A stretch of DNA of 64,000 nt from contig QZVU01000001.1 of NCBI GenBank assembly GCA_003602285.1, positions 124,001-188,000 on the forward strand, given 5' to 3'. The notes under the pieces are model-generated. The model saw only the letters and a program-made list of their open reading frames with translations. It was not told where the DNA came from and searched no databases. This document shows, one piece after another, positions 37,613-44,616 of this stretch. The translations under genes were made by a program, and so were the position numbers. Position 1 is the stretch's first letter; the number at the start of each line of letters is the position of its first letter. Source of the DNA: Arthrobacter frigidicola (GTDB lineage Bacteria > Actinomycetota > Actinomycetes > Actinomycetales > Micrococcaceae).

Positions 37613-38757
37613 TGAAGGCCGTACACTTTGGGGCCGGGAACATCGGCCGAGGCTTCGTAGGGCTGCTGCTCCACGAAGCCGGCTACGAGGTGGTGTTCGC
37701 CGATGTGGCCGAGGAGCTGATCGACCAGCTCGCCTCCACGCCGTCCTATACGGTCCACGAGGTCGGAGAGGAGCCCACCGACAAGACGGTGGACAACTAC
37801 CGGGCCCTGAACTCACGCGCCGAGGAGGCTGCGGTGATCGAGGAGATTTCCACCGCCGACATGGTCACCACCGCCGTCGGGCCGGGGGTGCTGAAGTTCC
37901 TCGCTCCGGTGATCGCGACCGCCATCGCGCAGCGGTCGCCGGAGGCCCAGCCGCTGCAGGTGATGGCGTGCGAGAATGCGATCAACGCCACCGATCTGCT
38001 GCGGCAGGCCGTGGTGGACGCGTATTCGGGGGACCGGAGCGGACTGGACACGCGTGCGGTCTTCGCCAACACCGCCGTTGACCGGATCGTGCCGAATCAG
38101 GCGCCCGGTCAGGGCCTCGACGTGACGGTGGAGACCTTCTACGAATGGGTCATCGACCGGACCCCGTTCGGGGGCAGCGAGCCTCGGATCCCCGGGGCCA
38201 CCTACGTGGACGACCTCGCCCCGTACATCGAGCGCAAGCTGTTCACGGTCAACACCGGGCACGCCGCCTGCGCCTATTTCGGTTACGCGGCCGGGGTCGA
38301 AAAGATCTCCGATGCCATGGCGGATCCCGACGTGGCGCGCCGGGTGCGGGCGGTGCTGGATGAGACGAAGCAGCTGCTGGTCACCAAGCACGGCTTTGCC
38401 GCCGACGAGCAGGAGGCATACGTGCAGAAGATTCTGCGCCGGTTTTCCAATCCGCACCTGCCGGACACGGTGGTGCGGGTCGGACGGGCGCCGCTGCGCA
38501 AGCTGGGACGCCACGAACGCTTCGTCGGCCCCGCGGCCGAACTCGCCGAGGGCGGGACGCATCCGGCCGCCCTGCTGGCGGCGATGGAGGCGGCCCTGGC
38601 CTTCGAAGATCCGGCGGATCCGGAAGTCGAGGAACTCGCCCGCATCATCGGTAGCAACCCGGCGGATGAGGCAGTCACCCGGATTACGGGCCTGGACGCA
38701 GAGCATGTCCTGTTCCCCTCGGTCCTTGACCTCGTGAAGGCCCGCGCCGCGGTGTAG
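37612..38757 (+). CDS. mtlD: Mannitol-1-phosphate 5-dehydrogenase
   Basis: A 381-residue dehydrogenase oxidising mannitol-1-phosphate to fructose-6-phosphate with NAD. The N-terminal nucleotide fold begins VKAVHFGAGNIGRGFVGLLLHEAGYEVVFADV. The central VNTGHAACAYFGY and the Lys in FTVNTGH-type and RKLFTVNTG regions are typical of the polyol-specific long-chain dehydrogenases. The GTG start shares one base with the mtlA stop. A strong terminator follows at 38790-38824. Confidence 0.96.
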   Translation: MKAVHFGAGNIGRGFVGLLLHEAGYEVVFADVAEELIDQLASTPSYTVHEVGEEPTDKTVDNYRALNSRAEEAAVIEEISTADMVTTAVGPGVLKFLAPVIATAIAQRSPEAQPLQVMACENAINATDLLRQAVVDAYSGDRSGLDTRAVFANTAVDRIVPNQAPGQGLDVTVETFYEWVIDRTPFGGSEPRIPGATYVDDLAPYIERKLFTVNTGHAACAYFGYAAGVEKISDAMADPDVARRVRAVLDETKQLLVTKHGFAADEQEAYVQKILRRFSNPHLPDTVVRVGRAPLRKLGRHERFVGPAAELAEGGTHPAALLAAMEAALAFEDPADPEVEELARIIGSNPADEAVTRITGLDAEHVLFPSVLDLVKARAAV

Positions 38758-38789
38758 GCCCGTCGGGCAACCGGCGCTGATCACAACGC

Positions 38790-38824
38790 AAGCGCTCCCT
38801 CTCCGGTCCGGAGGGGGAGCGCTT
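38790..38824. terminator. Strong hairpin terminator after mtlD
   Basis: A 15-bp stem with one G-U pair and a 5-nt GGTCC loop lies between mtlD and the convergent TetR gene, and could stop transcription from both sides. Confidence 0.8.
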
Positions 38825-38844
38825 CCGCGTTGGGGCGTCGGGGA

Positions 38845-39522
38845 TCAGCCGGAAGCGGCCCGGTGGGCGGCCTCAATTCCGTCGAGGATGAGCCCGAGCC
38901 CGAACGCAAATTCATCCCCATAGGCGTAGCCGGGTTGAAGGATATGGGTCTCCGCCATCTCGGCGAGGTGGGGGAAGGCGCCGGACATCATGTGCTGCTG
39001 GGCCAGGATGCTCTCGGTTGCCGTGTTGACGTCCCCGGCCTCGCTGAGCGGCAGGGAGGCCTCCTGAAGGGCGAATCCGTCAACGTAGCTGTCGAGCAGG
39101 GACATCACGTGCGCGGTGAGCGTCATCGAGAATCCGGCACCGCGGAGGCAGGCGATCACGGCGTCGAGGTGCCTGAGCGTTGCGGCGCCCGGCGTGGACC
39201 GCATCAGGCTGATCGCCCACGGATGCCGGGCCCAGGCGGCGCGGGCTGAGTGCGCGCGGTCCTCCATCGCCGTCCGCCAGGGGGTATCCGCCGGGGGCAG
39301 GGCGATCTCGTCGAACACCAGATCGACCATGCCGTCAATGAGGTCGTCCTTGTTCTTCACGTGGTAGTAGAGCGACATGGCCTCCACTCCCAGCGCCTGG
39401 GCGAGCCTGCGCATGCTCAGGGACTCGAGGCCTCCGGCGTCGGCGAGACCCACCGCCACCCGGATCGCCCGGTCCCGGGAGACGGGCTCCCGGGGGCCCG
39501 TCGACCCTCGTGTGGATGTCAT
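38845..39522 (-). CDS. TetR-family regulator with TetR_C-type C-terminal domain
   Basis: A 225-residue regulator. The HTH covers about 15-65 (LESLSMRRLAQALGVEAMSLYYHVKNKDDLIDGM), and the C-terminal part (AHSARAAWARHPWAISLMRSTPGAATLRHLDAVIACLRGAGFS) is the tetracycline-repressor-like C-terminal domain common in actinobacteria. The ATG at 39522 has a GGAGGGAGAGGG site. Two related imperfect palindromes lie 55-102 bp upstream and are probably its own operators. No divergent target gene directly follows those sites. Confidence 0.88.
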   Translation of the reverse strand: MTSTRGSTGPREPVSRDRAIRVAVGLADAGGLESLSMRRLAQALGVEAMSLYYHVKNKDDLIDGMVDLVFDEIALPPADTPWRTAMEDRAHSARAAWARHPWAISLMRSTPGAATLRHLDAVIACLRGAGFSMTLTAHVMSLLDSYVDGFALQEASLPLSEAGDVNTATESILAQQHMMSGAFPHLAEMAETHILQPGYAYGDEFAFGLGLILDGIEAAHRAASG

Positions 39523-39576
39523 CCCTCTCCCTCCATGGATTTGCGCAGCCGGTCGCCGCCGCTCTTCCCAAAGCCT

Positions 39577-39593
39577 ACCTTACGGCGTATGGT
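39577..39593. promoter_or_regulatory. Operator-like palindrome 1 upstream of the TetR gene
   Basis: ACCTTACGGCGTATGGT matches its own reverse complement at 14 of 17 positions. It resembles operators of TetR-family repressors and lies 55 bp upstream of the TetR start. Confidence 0.6.
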
Positions 39594-39607
39594 GAAGGCA
39601 GTTCCAT

Positions 39608-39624
39608 ACCTTACACCGTCAGGT
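39608..39624. promoter_or_regulatory. Operator-like palindrome 2 upstream of the TetR gene
   Basis: ACCTTACACCGTCAGGT matches palindrome 1 at 13 of 17 positions and is 12 of 17 self-complementary. Its centre is 31 bp (about three helical turns) from that of palindrome 1, so dimers could bind on the same DNA face. Confidence 0.5.
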
Positions 39625-39931
39625 AGTACAGCGCGGTCACTGAAGAGCTCCTCCTCCGGAGGGGAGCGCTCTTGTCGAGGCCGCCCCTGCAGCACTGCCG
39701 GGTGCCAGCCGGAGTACTGGGACAGGTTGGAGGCCGCACCGCGGCCCGGCTACGCGGTGTTCGCCGCTGGAGCCTTGCGCTGCGCACTCCTACCACGGGA
39801 CGGCGCGCCAGGCCATCGAAAGCAGGTGCGCGGACGAGGGGGCAAATGCCGGAGGCGGGGGAGGGCCGCGGCGGTACGATCGGCGGAAGATCCACGTGCA
39901 ACAACACGGACACCACAGCAGGGAAGATTCC
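39625..39931. other. Gene-free stretch with a hairpin beyond the TetR operators
   Basis: I see no convincing gene here. A GC-rich imperfect hairpin at 39643-39673 (AAGAGC and GCTCTT arms around CTCCTCCGGAGGGG) looks like a terminator. It lies only 19 bp beyond the second operator, where a divergent target gene would be expected. Confidence 0.4.
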
Positions 39932-40093
39932 ATGACCAGCGAGACGCCCGACCCGGCGCAGGAAATCGACAGCAGCGACATCGAAGCCATCCAGAACGAC
40001 GAGGGCCTGATTCAGGCCGACCGGGTGGACCTGATCACCAGCCAGCTCGAGGAAGAGGACACCGACCCGGACCGGGATCCGCCCGCCTCCTGA
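39932..40093 (+). CDS. Small acidic protein, 53 residues
   Basis: This short reading frame starts with ATG after an AGGGAAG ribosome-binding site and encodes a very acidic protein (for example EIDSSDIEAIQNDEG and SQLEEEDTDPDRDPP) with only three basic residues (all Arg) and no membrane segment. I do not recognise the family. The good start signal and biased composition support real coding, but its small size leaves doubt. It is followed by a short hairpin at 40115-40134 and a convergent hydrolase gene. Confidence 0.55.
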   Translation: MTSETPDPAQEIDSSDIEAIQNDEGLIQADRVDLITSQLEEEDTDPDRDPPAS

Positions 40094-40114
40094 GCGGCTC
40101 AGAACCCCGGGGCG

Positions 40115-40134
40115 CCCGGCCGTTTGCTGCCGGG
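40115..40134. terminator. Short hairpin between convergent genes
   Basis: CCCGGC and GCCGGG pair around an 8-nt loop containing TTT, between the small acidic gene and the convergent hydrolase gene. The stem is short, so the assignment is tentative. Confidence 0.4.
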
Positions 40135-40193
40135 TTCCTGCCGCGTTCCTGCCGGAAGGTGGCGGGATCAGCGGGCGGGGTCAGAGAACGGAG

Positions 40194-40973
40194 TCACCGG
40201 TTGAGGAAGTCGCTGACGCGCTCGGCGAGTCGGGCCGGGTCGACGTCGTGTCCCTGGCCGTCGAGGAGATCAAACTCCGCACCGGGAACCAGCTCCGCGA
40301 TGCCGCGGGCACCCCACTGCAGGAAATCTGGAGAGGCACCCCCGGCAAGGGACAGGCTGCGGGCGGTGATGGAGGCCAGCTCGGCCGGAATACCGCTGTC
40401 GCCCATGACGGCGTCGTCGTATGCGAGGGTGGGGGCGATGGCCGTCATCCCCTCCCAGGCGGGCGATGATTTCATGTGCTCCACCGCGTTGCCGGGTACT
40501 CCAACCCGGGTCAGGAATGCCGTCACCGCGCCGTCGCGGTCCCCGGCGCTCAGCGCCGAGCCCAGTTCCGCCGTATAGGCGAGGGCCGCCGGCCGGGCGG
40601 GCTCGGGCATGAACGGGACTTCGTACACGATGAGGTCGGAGATCTCCCCGCCGAGGCGGGCGGCGGCGAGAGCGGCCAACGCCCCACCGGAGGACATGCC
40701 CAGGAGGGCGGCCGGGGCGCCGACCGCGGTGATCAGGGCAGCGATGTCCTCGATCTCCCGCTCGACGGCGTAGGGAAGGGTGTCACCGCTGGCACCGCGG
40801 CCCCGGCGGTCGTACAGCACGACGGTGCGGGTCGGTGCCAGCCCGGGAGCGAGGGCGCGCATCGGGCCCGCGCCCCGGTGGCACATGGCGCCGTCGATGA
40901 GGATGATCGCCGGGCCCGTCCCCTGGGTTTCGTAGCCGATGCGGGTTCCGTCGGCGGAGTGCACGTCGCTCAT
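40194..40973 (-). CDS. Alpha/beta-fold hydrolase
   Basis: A 259-residue single-domain alpha/beta hydrolase. The oxyanion region is IILIDGAMCHRGAG, VLYDRRGRGASGDTLPY follows, and the nucleophile elbow is GMSSGGALA (Ser). The catalytic His is in the C-terminal LDGQGHDVDPARLA. The substrate cannot be deduced. Its ATG overlaps the GNAT gene upstream by 4 bp, so both are in one transcription unit. Confidence 0.9.
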   Translation of the reverse strand: MSDVHSADGTRIGYETQGTGPAIILIDGAMCHRGAGPMRALAPGLAPTRTVVLYDRRGRGASGDTLPYAVEREIEDIAALITAVGAPAALLGMSSGGALAALAAARLGGEISDLIVYEVPFMPEPARPAALAYTAELGSALSAGDRDGAVTAFLTRVGVPGNAVEHMKSSPAWEGMTAIAPTLAYDDAVMGDSGIPAELASITARSLSLAGGASPDFLQWGARGIAELVPGAEFDLLDGQGHDVDPARLAERVSDFLNR

Positions 40974-41491
40974 CGATGACTTCCTTTCGTCGTCATGGAC
41001 GGGTCCACGCCCGCTGGTGCGTCCTGGCCGAAGAGCTGCATTTTCAGCTGGATGGCAGTGGTCGTATAGCCGAGCTGTTCGTAGAGCCCCTGCGCGGGTT
41101 GGTTGTGCCCGAAGACGTTGAGCCCGAGGGAGGTCGCGCCGCCGCGGCGGGCCTCCTCTTCGGCCAGCAGCATGGCCTGCCGGCCCACGCCCCGGCGTCG
41201 GAATGGTTCGTCAACCTCGATGTCGTACACCCACCACGCAGCTTCTTCCGATTCAGTCGGCCCGATCCAGAGGTACCCCACGGGCGATCCGTCCGCCATC
41301 AGGTGGTAGACACGATGGCCGGGCGCGGGGCGTCCGGCGGGGAAGAACGCCTGAAGTGACTGCTCGGCGTTGGCCCGTGCCTGCCCGGGTGTCTCCCCGG
41401 ACCGCACCCGCTCGCCGATGTAGGTGCTCATGCTGCTGGCAAGCCAGCGGCCGAGCCGTTCAGCGGGCATGAGGGAAAGGGTGATCTGCAT
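40970..41491 (-). CDS. GNAT-family N-acetyltransferase
   Basis: A 173-residue GNAT acetyltransferase. The acetyl-CoA-binding motif is EPFRRRGVGRQAMLLAEEEARRGG, followed by LGLNVFGHNQPAQGLYEQLGYTTTAIQLKM, the standard C-terminal half. The ATG at 41491 is chosen because AAAGGA lies 9 bp before it; an in-frame ATG at 41506 would put that site inside the gene. The acceptor substrate is unknown. It is co-translated with the alpha/beta hydrolase. Confidence 0.9.
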   Translation of the reverse strand: MQITLSLMPAERLGRWLASSMSTYIGERVRSGETPGQARANAEQSLQAFFPAGRPAPGHRVYHLMADGSPVGYLWIGPTESEEAAWWVYDIEVDEPFRRRGVGRQAMLLAEEEARRGGATSLGLNVFGHNQPAQGLYEQLGYTTTAIQLKMQLFGQDAPAGVDPSMTTKGSHR

Positions 41492-41578
41492 GGCTGATCC
41501 TTTCACGCAAGCTCCCCGGGCACCAGAGTGCCCCGGAACCGGTCCCTGCGCCGGTCGTTGGCCCGCCGGGACCGGGCG

Positions 41579-42718
41579 TTACCGGCGCAGTTGCTCGACC
41601 ATGTCCATCACGACGGCGCGCAGGTCGCCGCCGTTTTCCTCGGCGATCCGGCGCTGGCGCTGGTACCCGGCGCCCCGGGTCAGGATCGTCTCGACGTCGG
41701 CCAGTTCGTCGCTGCAGCCCAGCTTCACGGCGACCGGTTCCAGCCGGTTGAGCACCTCCGTGAGGTGCTCGGTGACAAGCTGTTCCTTGCCAGAGGCATC
41801 CAGGATGATGATGGCGTCGAGGCCGTACCGGGCGGCCCGCCATTTGTTCTCCTGCACATGCCAGGGCGGCATCGTGGGGATGGTCCGGCCGGCGTCGAGC
41901 TGGGTGGAGAACTCGTCGACGAGGCACTGCGTCAGCGCGGCCACCGCTCCGACGTCCTGCAGGGTGGAAAGCCCGTCGCAGACGCGCATCTCGACGGTGC
42001 CGAGGTTGCCGACCGGGCGGACGTCCCAGCGGATCTCGCTCACCGAATCGATGACCCCGGTGGTGAACATGTCCGAGACGTACGCCTCGTACGCCTCCCA
42101 GTCCGGGAACTGGAAGGGCAGCCCGGCGGTGGGAAGCTGCTGGAACATCAGCGCCCGCTGCGAGGCATACCCGGTGTCCTCCCCGCCCCAGAAGGGGGAG
42201 GAGGCCGAGAGCGCCTGGAAGTGGGGGAAGTAGTTGATGAGCCCGTCAAGCACCGGAAGGGCCTTGTCCCGCGAATCGAGCCCGACATGGACGTGCACGC
42301 CGTAAATCACCATCTGGCGGCCCCACCACTGCGTGCGGTCGATCAGCTTGAAGTAGCGTTCCTTGTCCGAGACGGGCTGGGAGCGCGGAGCGCTGAAGGG
42401 GTGGGAGCCGGCGGAGAACAGCTCGACGCCCATCGGATCGGTGACCTCCCGCACCGCGGCCAGGGACCTGCTCAGGTCCGCCTTCGCCTCGGCCACGGTC
42501 GTGCAGACGCCGGTGACGAGTTCGACGGTGTTCAGCAGCAGCTCCTGCTTGATGTGCGGGTGTTCCTCGTCGTCCTGAAGTTCGGGGTGGTTGGCGGTGA
42601 CGCCCCGCAGGACCTCCTCGGCGGCCGACACGAGCTCTCCGCTGTGCCTGTCGACCAAAGCCAGCTCCCACTCAACGCCCAGGGTGGACTGGGCTGAGCG
42701 TGCAAAATCGATCTTCAT
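41579..42718 (-). CDS. ybdK: YbdK-type carboxylate-amine ligase / glutamate-cysteine ligase family 2
   Basis: A 379-residue member of glutamate-cysteine ligase family 2 (YbdK). It begins MKIDFARSAQSTLGVEWELALVD, with the ligase motifs GSHPF, YGVHVHVGLDSRDKAL, WDVRPVGNLGTVEMRVCDG and ENKWRAARYGLDA. Family members show weak gamma-glutamylcysteine ligase activity. Actinobacteria of this group rely on mycothiol rather than glutathione, so the natural product here is uncertain. The ATG at 42718 has a CAGGAG site. Confidence 0.9.
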   Translation of the reverse strand: MKIDFARSAQSTLGVEWELALVDRHSGELVSAAEEVLRGVTANHPELQDDEEHPHIKQELLLNTVELVTGVCTTVAEAKADLSRSLAAVREVTDPMGVELFSAGSHPFSAPRSQPVSDKERYFKLIDRTQWWGRQMVIYGVHVHVGLDSRDKALPVLDGLINYFPHFQALSASSPFWGGEDTGYASQRALMFQQLPTAGLPFQFPDWEAYEAYVSDMFTTGVIDSVSEIRWDVRPVGNLGTVEMRVCDGLSTLQDVGAVAALTQCLVDEFSTQLDAGRTIPTMPPWHVQENKWRAARYGLDAIIILDASGKEQLVTEHLTEVLNRLEPVAVKLGCSDELADVETILTRGAGYQRQRRIAEENGGDLRAVVMDMVEQLRR

Positions 42719-42854
42719 GGGCTGGCTCCTGACCGGTACCGGACTGTGTGCTGGTTTTTCGCCTCGGCAGCGCGTCATCGCGAATGAGAACTGAGCCAAT
42801 CGTAGTGCAGGGCCTGCACCAGCGCGCGCGGCAATCGGATGGAACAATGGGCAC

Positions 42855-43670
42855 GTGCCGATCCTCAATAAAGACATGACCCTGTGCATCTCCCTCGCCG
42901 CGCGGCCCAGCAATATCGGGACCCGGTTCCACAACTACCTATACGACGAGCTGGGGCTGAACTACATCTACAAGGCGTTCACCACCACGGACCTGCCCGC
43001 GGCGATCGGCGGGGTGCGCGCGCTGGGGATCCGCGGCTGCGCCGTTTCCATGCCCTTCAAGGAGGACGTCATCGCCCTCGTCGACCGAATGGACCCCTCG
43101 GCGACAGCGATCGATTCGGTCAACACCATCGTCAACGACGACGGCGTGCTCACCGCGTACAACACCGACTACCTCGCCGTGGCGCGGCTGCTGGCCGACC
43201 ACAAAGTGTCCACGGACCACACGGTGCTGGTGCGTGGTTCCGGCGGCATGGCCAAGGCAGTTGTGGCCGCGGTGCGCGACTCCGGATTCCGCGACGTGAC
43301 CGTCGTGGCACGGAACGAGGAGGCCGGCCGGGCGCTGGCCGGCCTGTACGGGTTCGCCTGGCGGCAGGAGGTCGGCTCCTCGACCGCGGGGCTGCTGATC
43401 AACGTCACCCCGGTGGGGATGGCGGGCCCGGACGCGGACGAGGTCTCCTTCCCGGCCGCTGCGATCGAGGCGGCTTCGGTGGTCTTCGATGTCGTCGCGC
43501 TGCCCTCGGAGACGCCGCTGATCCGTGCGGCCCGCGCCGCGGGCAAGCCCGTGATCACCGGCGCCGAGGTCATCGCACTGCAGGCGGAGGAGCAGTTCGT
43601 GCTCTACACCGGCGTGCGGCCCTCCCCGGAGCAGGTAGCCGCCGCCGGGGAATTCTCCCAGCAGGGCTGA
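42855..43670 (+). CDS. Shikimate/quinate 5-dehydrogenase-like protein
   Basis: A 271-residue AroE-fold protein. The substrate domain keeps the catalytic Lys in CAVSMPFKEDVIALVD and the Asn/Asp pair in SVNTIVNDDGVLTAYNTDYLA. The NADP part has VLVRGSGGMAKAVVAAVRDSG, a GSGG in place of the usual GAGGA. The usual SxSP N-terminal substrate motif is missing: the equivalent segment reads SLAARPSNIGTRFHN. It may therefore act on a related compound rather than shikimate. The GTG start lies 6 bp after AACAAT with no ribosome-binding site. Confidence 0.82.
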   Translation: MPILNKDMTLCISLAARPSNIGTRFHNYLYDELGLNYIYKAFTTTDLPAAIGGVRALGIRGCAVSMPFKEDVIALVDRMDPSATAIDSVNTIVNDDGVLTAYNTDYLAVARLLADHKVSTDHTVLVRGSGGMAKAVVAAVRDSGFRDVTVVARNEEAGRALAGLYGFAWRQEVGSSTAGLLINVTPVGMAGPDADEVSFPAAAIEAASVVFDVVALPSETPLIRAARAAGKPVITGAEVIALQAEEQFVLYTGVRPSPEQVAAAGEFSQQG

Positions 43671-43689
43671 CCCGGCAGGGCTGACCCGG
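43662..43689. repeat. Perfect 14-bp tandem duplication across a stop codon
   Basis: CAGGGCTGACCCGG occurs twice in direct succession. The first copy holds the TGA stop of the shikimate dehydrogenase-like gene and the second repeats it just downstream. It looks like a recent slippage event with no effect on the protein. Confidence 0.9.
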
Positions 43690-43706
43690 CCGGCGGTGCC
43701 GGCCGG
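43686..43706. terminator. Hairpin between convergent genes
   Basis: A perfect 9-bp stem (CCGGCCGGC/GCCGGCCGG) with a GGT loop lies between the shikimate dehydrogenase-like gene and the convergent HAD hydrolase gene, and may terminate both. Confidence 0.6.
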
Positions 43707-43714
43707 ACCCGCGG

Positions 43715-44404
43715 TCAGGCGAGCAGCTTCGCGAGGGGACTGGCGTCAAAGTTCTTCAGGAGCGTCCGAATGTCCTTGTACACCTCGGCGGCGCCGGCCT
43801 CGCGCAGTTCGGCCTCGCTCGTGCCCCCGGTGGTGATGCCGATGGTGGGAATGTCCAGCTCCGTCGCGGAGAACACGTCCCAGACCGAATCGCCGACGAA
43901 CACCGTGTTGGCCGCTGCCAGGCCGCCGGCCTCGAGCGCCGCCTGCAGGATGTCGGGGGAGGGCTTGCTGTTCTCGGCGTCCGACGAGCTCGTGGCGCCG
44001 GTGATGGCGGCGTCGGCGTCGATGACGCTGCGCAGCACCTCGAGCTCCTTCCCGGAGGCGGAGGAGGCGAGGACCACGACGAGTCCCTCGCCGAAGCAGC
44101 GGCCCAGCAGGTCGCCGGCGCCGTCGAAGGCGCGCAGGGACGGCCAGTAGGTCGAGAACACGGCGCCGTGCGTCGCGTCGAGTTCCCCGTCGAGGGAGGC
44201 ATCGCGGTCTTCACCTAGCAGGTGTTCGACGAGTTTGTCGCCGCCCATGCCGATCGCCCGGTGGATCTCCGCCATCGGCACGTCGTGCCCGAAGCGGCGG
44301 AAGGCCTGCCACCAGGCGATCGTGTGCTGGTAGTTCGAGTCGACGAGGGTGCCGTCGACATCGACGAGGACACCTCGGCGCGGTGATGCTGGCTGGGGGG
44401 TCAT
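43715..44404 (-). CDS. HAD-family phosphatase
   Basis: A 229-residue haloacid-dehalogenase-like hydrolase of the beta-phosphoglucomutase/phosphoglycolate phosphatase type. Motif I is VLVDVDGTLVDSNYQHTIAWW with nucleophile Asp; motif II is VVVLASSASGKE, and motif IV is NTVFVGDSVWDVFSA. The helical cap covers about residues 30-95. The ATG at 44404 is preferred for the AAGGTGG site upstream. The substrate is unknown. Confidence 0.9.
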   Translation of the reverse strand: MTPQPASPRRGVLVDVDGTLVDSNYQHTIAWWQAFRRFGHDVPMAEIHRAIGMGGDKLVEHLLGEDRDASLDGELDATHGAVFSTYWPSLRAFDGAGDLLGRCFGEGLVVVLASSASGKELEVLRSVIDADAAITGATSSSDAENSKPSPDILQAALEAGGLAAANTVFVGDSVWDVFSATELDIPTIGITTGGTSEAELREAGAAEVYKDIRTLLKNFDASPLAKLLA

Positions 44405-44536
44405 GGCTGCCACCTTAGCTGTCCGGGGGTTTCCCCGAGTCTAGTGAGCCTGCGCGGGCGTCCGGAGGAATTCTGCGGCTGGCCCGCGGGGCTGCCGTCC
44501 TGTACGGAACAGCGGGGCGGGGAATTACCGGAGTTC

Positions 44537-44552
44537 TTGAATGGTTGTTCAA
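44537..44552. promoter_or_regulatory. Inverted repeat upstream of the MFS gene
   Basis: TTGAA and TTCAA arms are separated by 6 bp in a short AT-rich patch, 64 bp before the MFS start at 44617. It could be a regulator site or part of the promoter. Nothing adjacent encodes an obvious partner regulator. Confidence 0.3.
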
Positions 44553-44616
44553 TAACTGACAAGCGGCAGCGCGGCCGCCTCCGATGAACGACGTTCCAAT
44601 CCGAAAAGAGCCCTTC

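Noticed and set aside
35663-37816. A 717-codon minus-strand open frame
   Set aside because: It is antisense to mtlA and has no recognisable domains, only His/Gly/Arg/Glu-rich composition typical of shadow frames.
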